From Streptococcus macedonicus ACA-DC 198 (GTDB lineage Bacteria > Bacillota > Bacilli > Lactobacillales > Streptococcaceae), in NCBI GenBank assembly GCA_000283635.1, contig HE613569.1, positions 1,389,501 to 1,453,500 on the forward strand: a stretch of DNA of 64,000 nucleotides, read 5' to 3'. How positions within the stretch are numbered: position 1 is the first letter of the stretch; the number at the start of each line of letters is the position of its first letter. The notes below the pieces were generated by a model. The model was not told the origin of the DNA. It saw nothing but the letters and a program-made list of their open reading frames with translations, and did not search any database. Positions 59,615-64,000 of the stretch are shown piece by piece. A program made the translations under genes and the position numbers.

Positions 59615-60199
59615 TTAAAGCAATCCTTTTGTTGAATTAACACCATAGATTTCAGGGTTAATGGTAATCGCTTCGCGAAGAGCACGACCAGTTGCCTTAA
59701 AAAGACTTTCTGATTTATGGTGATTATTTTTTCCGTGTAAAATCTTCAAATGCAAATTCATTTGAACATTAAATGCCAAGGCTTGGAAAAATTCTTCAAC
59801 CAATTCTGTATCAAAATTGCCAAGTTTTGGATTATCAAACTCACAATCAAAAACAAGGTAGCTACGCCCTGATAGATCAAGACTTGCCATACCAAGCGTT
59901 TCATCCATGGGAACAAAAGCTGTACCATAACGATTGATGCCAGCCTTATCACCAAGGGCTTTTTTCAAAACTTGTCCTAAAACAATTCCCACATCTTCAA
60001 CCGTATGGTGACTATCAACATGCAAATCACCATCTGCTTTTACCACAAGAGAAATACGGCTATGTCTTGCAAAAAGGGTCAACATATGGTCAAAAAAACC
60101 AACACCAGTATCAATCTCTACTGGTTCTTGAGCATCTAAATTAAGGCTCAACTTAATCTTTGTTTCAAAGGTATTACGTTCAATCTCTGCTTGTCTCAT
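59615..60199 (-). CDS. hisB: Imidazoleglycerol-phosphate dehydratase
   Basis: A 194-aa monofunctional HisB, sixth step. [40 protein letters not shown] with metal-binding histidines, [15 protein letters not shown] and, in the second half, [20 protein letters not shown] chose ATG 60199 with AAGGA upstream; an ATG at 60247 would overlap the next gene. There is no fused phosphatase domain. Confidence 0.96.
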   Translation of the reverse strand: MRQAEIERNTFETKIKLSLNLDAQEPVEIDTGVGFFDHMLTLFARHSRISLVVKADGDLHVDSHHTVEDVGIVLGQVLKKALGDKAGINRYGTAFVPMDETLGMASLDLSGRSYLVFDCEFDNPKLGNFDTELVEEFFQALAFNVQMNLHLKILHGKNNHHKSESLFKATGRALREAITINPEIYGVNSTKGLL

Positions 60200-60233
60200 A
60201 AAATATCCTTTTCTTTCTGTGCAAGTAACGTCA

Positions 60234-60878
60234 CTAGTTTTTACCATCTAAAATATCAATGACTTTGTACAAATCTGCTTCATTGATTTGGTAAGGCGCT
60301 TCTTTTCGTACAACTGGCTTAGCACAAAAAGCGATACCAATACCAGCTGTTTTTATCATTGGTAAATCATTAGCACCATCTCCCATAGCAATGGTTTGAC
60401 TTAATTCTAAGCTATTTTCAGCTGCCCACTCAATCAAGCTAGCTTTCTTGACGTCTTTAGTGACGACCTCGCCAAGAACCTTGCCTGTCAAAACACCGTC
60501 TTTAACTTCTAAGCGGTTAGCCTTGACATAATCAAGTCCGATACGTTTTGCCAACACATCAACCGTTTCATGGAAACCACCTGACACGACAGCCACTTTA
60601 TAACCACGACGATGCAATTCTGCCACTAATTTTTCAGCACCATTTGTAAAATGCATGCGCGCAAGCACCTTATCAAAAATGCTTTCTGGCAACCCCTTCA
60701 ATAAACCGACACGTTCATCTAACGCTTGTTTAAAATCAAGTTCACCATTCATGGCACGCGCAGTAATGTCAGCAATCTTCTCACCAACACCCGCTTCTTC
60801 ACCCAATAAATCAATTCCTTCTTCTTGAATGAGGGTAGAGTCCACATCCATTACCAATAATCCATTTACCCTAGTCAT
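60234..60878 (-). CDS. serB: SerB-like HAD phosphatase inside the his operon
   Basis: A 214-aa HAD-family phosphatase. Motif [21 protein letters not shown] (catalytic aspartates) near residue 7, motif [15 protein letters not shown], motif [15 protein letters not shown] and [20 protein letters not shown]. This is the phosphoserine phosphatase pattern. ATG 60878 overlaps the hisD stop and has GAGG upstream. Its place between hisD and hisB, with no other histidinol-phosphatase in the operon, makes a role in histidine synthesis possible, but the motif pattern says serine. Confidence 0.88.
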   Translation of the reverse strand: MTRVNGLLVMDVDSTLIQEEGIDLLGEEAGVGEKIADITARAMNGELDFKQALDERVGLLKGLPESIFDKVLARMHFTNGAEKLVAELHRRGYKVAVVSGGFHETVDVLAKRIGLDYVKANRLEVKDGVLTGKVLGEVVTKDVKKASLIEWAAENSLELSQTIAMGDGANDLPMIKTAGIGIAFCAKPVVRKEAPYQINEADLYKVIDILDGKN

Positions 60879-62148
60879 GACGCACCTCAATAGCTCTAGC
60901 ATGAGCTTGTAATCCTTCAGCATAAGCAAGTGTTGTAATATCGTGACTAGCTGCATTCACAGCAATTTTTGAATATTGCATATACTGGATACGTTTGACA
61001 AAATCATGCACACCTAGCGCTGATGAGAAACGGCTTGTGCTAGTTGTTGGCAAAATATGATTTGCCCCTGCGTAATAATCACCGATTGGTTCACTCGTGA
61101 AATGCCCAAGGAAAACAGAACCCGCATTTTCAATCGTATCAAGATAATCATAAGCATTATCCATAGCAATTTCCAAATGTTCTGGCGCCACTTGGTTCAT
61201 CAATTCAAACATTGCCTCAACAGAATCTGAAATGATGATACGACCATTATTTTCAACAGAAGCACGCGCAATTTCTTCACGTGGCAAGGTTTTAAGTTGT
61301 TCTTCGATTTCCTTTTCAACCGCATCCGCTAACGCTGCTGAATTTGTCACCAAAATCGCACGCGCACGCACATCATGTTCAGCTTGTGAGAGCAAATCTG
61401 CTGCAACATATTTTGGATTGGCTGTGTCATCTGCGATCACACCAATTTCAGACGGACCTGCAATCATATCAATACCAACAATACCGTAAACAAGTTTTTT
61501 AGCTGTCGCAACAAAAATATTTCCTGGTCCAGTAATCTTATCAACACTAGGAATCGTTTCTGTACCATATGCCAAAGCAGCAACACCTTGAGCCCCACCA
61601 ACTTGATAAATCTTATCAACACCAGCTAACGAAGCAGCCACCAAAATCGCAGGTTCGAAATGCGCTTGTGGCGGTGTAATCATGATAATTTCTTTAACAC
61701 CAGCAATCTTAGCTGGAATGACATTCATCAAAACAGATGACGGATAAGCAGCAGTTCCACCTGGGACATAAACCCCAACACGCTCAATCGAACGAATCAA
61801 TTGCCCACGAACAATGCCTTCAGTTGGTTGGTCCTGAAATCCTTTTTCCAACTGTTGCTTGTGATAACTTTCAATATTCGCTTTGGCATTTTTGAGAGCT
61901 TCCAAAACCTCGGCATCAATTTCCTCAAACGCTTGGTCAACCAACTCCTTGCCAACTTCAAAATTATCAAGCGTAATCTTGTCAAATTTTTCTGAATAGG
62001 CTTTAAGTGCTTTATCACCATTTTCTTTGACATCTTCTAAAATTTGACGAACTGCATCATCAACATCAAGATTTTCTTTACTTAATTCTAATTGTTCTTG
62101 GTAGAGAATTTTTGAAATTTCTTCTGTCGTTCCTGTTAAACGTTTCAT
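60871..62148 (-). CDS. hisD: Histidinol dehydrogenase
   Basis: A 425-aa zinc/NAD enzyme, last two steps of the pathway. [20 protein letters not shown] near residue 130, [14 protein letters not shown] near 207, [15 protein letters not shown] near 232, [13 protein letters not shown] near 257 (zinc-binding glutamine and histidine) and VAPEHLEI near 325. Overlaps hisG by 4 nt. Confidence 0.97.
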   Translation of the reverse strand: MKRLTGTTEEISKILYQEQLELSKENLDVDDAVRQILEDVKENGDKALKAYSEKFDKITLDNFEVGKELVDQAFEEIDAEVLEALKNAKANIESYHKQQLEKGFQDQPTEGIVRGQLIRSIERVGVYVPGGTAAYPSSVLMNVIPAKIAGVKEIIMITPPQAHFEPAILVAASLAGVDKIYQVGGAQGVAALAYGTETIPSVDKITGPGNIFVATAKKLVYGIVGIDMIAGPSEIGVIADDTANPKYVAADLLSQAEHDVRARAILVTNSAALADAVEKEIEEQLKTLPREEIARASVENNGRIIISDSVEAMFELMNQVAPEHLEIAMDNAYDYLDTIENAGSVFLGHFTSEPIGDYYAGANHILPTTSTSRFSSALGVHDFVKRIQYMQYSKIAVNAASHDITTLAYAEGLQAHARAIEVRHD

Positions 62149-62792
62149 TTAAAAGCTACCTCCTCATTTCCAACGATACTTTCCAATTTTTGGATAAATG
62201 GCATGATTTCAGAATTATTTTTCAAAGCCGCTTTGTTCACAATCAATCGTGCTGAAATGCGACAAATATCTTCATAAACTTTAAGACCGTTAGCAACTAG
62301 CGTATTTCCAGTCTCAACAATATCAACAATAGCGTCCGCTAAACCAATAACAGGAGCAATCTCAACACTTCCTTGAATTGAAATGATTTCGACATCTTCT
62401 CCTTTTTTATTAAAATAATCGGTCGCAATGGTTGGGTATTTTGTGGCAATTCGTTTTCGTTTATGGTCATGTGGGTCATAAGAATCCGTTGAAGCTACTG
62501 AGAATTTACATAAACCAAAATTCAAATCAAGCATTTCAAGATAGCCTGTTGGGTGCTCAATCAACAAGTCCTTTCCAACCACACCAAGGTCAGCCACACC
62601 ATGGCGCACATACGTTGTCACATCAGGTGCCTTGACGAGCAAAAAACGGAATTTTTTATCTGGGCTTTTAAAAATAAGATTACGTCCCTTATTTTCCATA
62701 AACGTCATATCAAAACCCGCTTTTTCCAGAAGTTTCACCGTATCTTTTTCAATACGTCCTTTGGTTAAAGCAATCGTAATTTGATTTTCCAT
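62145..62792 (-). CDS. hisG: ATP phosphoribosyltransferase, short catalytic subunit
   Basis: A 215-aa HisG of the short type that lacks the C-terminal regulatory domain and depends on His[21 protein letters not shown] at the start, [16 protein letters not shown] near residue 65, and [20 protein letters not shown] (phosphoribosyl-pyrophosphate site) near 160. First step of the pathway and its control point. It shares one base with the hisZ stop. Confidence 0.97.
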   Translation of the reverse strand: MENQITIALTKGRIEKDTVKLLEKAGFDMTFMENKGRNLIFKSPDKKFRFLLVKAPDVTTYVRHGVADLGVVGKDLLIEHPTGYLEMLDLNFGLCKFSVASTDSYDPHDHKRKRIATKYPTIATDYFNKKGEDVEIISIQGSVEIAPVIGLADAIVDIVETGNTLVANGLKVYEDICRISARLIVNKAALKNNSEIMPFIQKLESIVGNEEVAFK

Positions 62793-63760
62793 TAGGCACC
62801 TCCTTCTAAATTATCAAGTACAGCTTGGTAAACAGCATCAACATCTACTGCCCAACCGACCGCAGTCAATTTTTTAGCCCCAAAACGTTCAAAAAGTTTA
62901 TCGTAACGCCCACCTGAGGCAAAAGCGTCTGGCACCTTATCTCCAAAGACTTTGAACATCACGCCAGTATAATACGGCATTGTCGGAATTTGTGCCAAAT
63001 CAATGTTGCTCTTTGGTAACATTTCAGATACTTGATTAAGCAAGTTTTCCAAATCTGTCAAAGCAGCCAAAATCGCTTGATTCTTGACAAGTTCACGCGT
63101 ACTTTCTAAAACTTGATGACTTTCTCCAAAAAGATAAGGCAAATTTTTCAAAAACTCATCAAATTCACTCGGATATTTTTTGGTAAATTCATTTAACTGA
63201 GTGATATTTTTATCTTTAATCGCTTGTGCCAAAGTTTCTTCAACTGCTTGTGACAAAGCCAAAGTTTCAAAAATGGTTTGTAAAATCGCAGCATGTGAAA
63301 ATTCAAATTGATAAGACGGGATATCCGCTCTATCAAGGGCTTTCTTGGCTGATTGGATTGCCTCAAAAACAGCTTCCTTAGCTGGAAAACCAACAATCTC
63401 AACACCAGCTTGCGTGTGCTCATTCATCAAACCACGCATTTCTTCGTTGTATTTGAAAACCTTGCCCGAATAGGAGAATTTAATCGGCGTTTCAACTTGC
63501 GTCGATGCAATGACACGTCCAATCTGACTGGTAATATCAGGACGAAGCGTCAGCAATTCAGCACTTTTATCAAAGAAATTGTAATTATTTTTCGTAATCG
63601 TATCACTAAAGACTTCAAAATGTTCCAAGGTCGGTGTTTCAATTCGATTGAATCCCTGACTCATCAAGAAATCACTGATATCACGTTCTATTTTGTAGGT
63701 AACACGCGCACGTTTGAATAACTTATCATGCATTCCCACAGGTAACGTTGTTTTTTTCAT
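62792..63760 (-). CDS. hisZ: ATP phosphoribosyltransferase regulatory subunit
   Basis: A 322-aa HisRS-like paralogue without aminoacylation activity. [20 protein letters not shown], class II synthetase motifs ([33 protein letters not shown]), [19 protein letters not shown], and at the end [21 protein letters not shown] chose ATG 63760, preceded by GGAGTTGACAAG; an ATG at 63781 is less likely. It forms a complex with HisG for histidine feedback. Confidence 0.95.
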   Translation of the reverse strand: MKKTTLPVGMHDKLFKRARVTYKIERDISDFLMSQGFNRIETPTLEHFEVFSDTITKNNYNFFDKSAELLTLRPDITSQIGRVIASTQVETPIKFSYSGKVFKYNEEMRGLMNEHTQAGVEIVGFPAKEAVFEAIQSAKKALDRADIPSYQFEFSHAAILQTIFETLALSQAVEETLAQAIKDKNITQLNEFTKKYPSEFDEFLKNLPYLFGESHQVLESTRELVKNQAILAALTDLENLLNQVSEMLPKSNIDLAQIPTMPYYTGVMFKVFGDKVPDAFASGGRYDKLFERFGAKKLTAVGWAVDVDAVYQAVLDNLEGGA

Positions 63761-63786
63761 CTTGTCAACTCCTAACATCATTAAAA

Positions 63787-64000
63787 TTAGGCTTTCTGAT
63801 ATTCTTTAATCTCTTCAATCACTTGTTCCATTTCAGCCTGCGTTCCGATTGAAATTCGCAAATGATTTTTGATACGTTCAACTTTCGGAAAATAACGAAC
63901 ATAGATATTCTTAGCTTGCAAATAATCAAATAAATTCGCTGCATCATTTTGAGGACATTCCGCTAAGACAAAGTTGGTCTTTGATTCTAAAACTGAAAAG
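63787..64000 (-). CDS. hisC: Histidinol-phosphate aminotransferase, C-terminal part
   Basis: The frame enters from the right edge and stops at TAA 63789-63787; 70 residues are visible. They include [20 protein letters not shown] and [20 protein letters not shown] with the PLP-phosphate and substrate-binding arginine (LRISIGT), the C-terminal signature of HisC. Seventh step of the pathway and the upstream member of this operon. Confidence 0.93.
   Translation of the reverse strand, partial: FSVLESKTNFVLAECPQNDAANLFDYLQAKNIYVRYFPKVERIKNHLRISIGTQAEMEQVIEEIKEYQKA

Overview
The window reads as the chromosome of a low-GC Streptococcus. The evidence is the aroA-aroK-pheA-LCP cluster, cdaA-cdaR-glmM, murT-gatD, a complete his operon with hisZ, a YSIRK/LPXTG amylase-pullulanase, and a type II-A CRISPR locus whose Cas9, tracrRNA and repeats are close to Streptococcus thermophilus CRISPR1. 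A member of the S. bovis/equinus complex (gallolyticus/macedonicus/pasteurianus side) fits best. That placement is inference, not a measured result.

Layout. (1) 1-15257: one end of an integrative conjugative element of the Tn5252/ICESa2603 type. It carries an AbiE type IV toxin-antitoxin pair with two palindromic operators, a Gram-positive type IV secretion operon (VirB1-like hydrolase, VirB4, PrgI/VirB3, VirB6, VirB2-like, VirD4, PcfB-like), accessory genes (CPBP protease, degenerate Spx/ArsC-like protein, cytosine methyltransferase) and a replication initiator. It abuts the 3' end of rumA, where a 15-bp attachment core is visible. Integrase and relaxase lie outside the window. (2) 15216-22821: rumA, LCP-family gene, pheA, aroK, aroA, lepA. 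(3) 22900-33070: CRISPR-Cas between lepA and ndk. The locus has 51 repeats and 50 spacers (45 different), a promoter-containing leader, csn2-cas2-cas1, a tracrRNA with a strong promoter, and a compact 1130-aa cas9. On the other side of ndk, on the opposite strand, lies a second tracrRNA-like sequence of the S. pyogenes/CRISPR3 type. It has an intact anti-repeat but a missing hairpin and no partner cas9 or array in the window, so it looks like the relic of a lost second system. (4) 33084-42085: small membrane proteins, a NagD-like phosphatase, a Nudix gene broken by a stop codon, acyl-ACP thioesterase, hemW, an IS3-family element sitting in the loop of the glmM terminator, and glmM-cdaR-cdaA. 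(5) 42191-49614: murT-gatD, an ISL3-family element, eno, a YueI-like gene, glycerate kinase and a Nudix hydrolase. (6) 49662-56516: a giant cell-wall-anchored amylase-pullulanase gene interrupted by an in-frame amber codon. (7) 56749-64000: the histidine operon hisC-Z-G-D-serB-B-H-A-F-I-E on the minus strand.

How the genes work together: the CRISPR locus is complete and probably functional (promoters, leader anchor, tracrRNA, all four cas genes). The his operon covers every step except an obvious histidinol-phosphatase, and a SerB-like HAD phosphatase sits where one would be useful. Two nonsense mutations, two IS elements and a CRISPR relic point to ongoing loss of function in this lineage.
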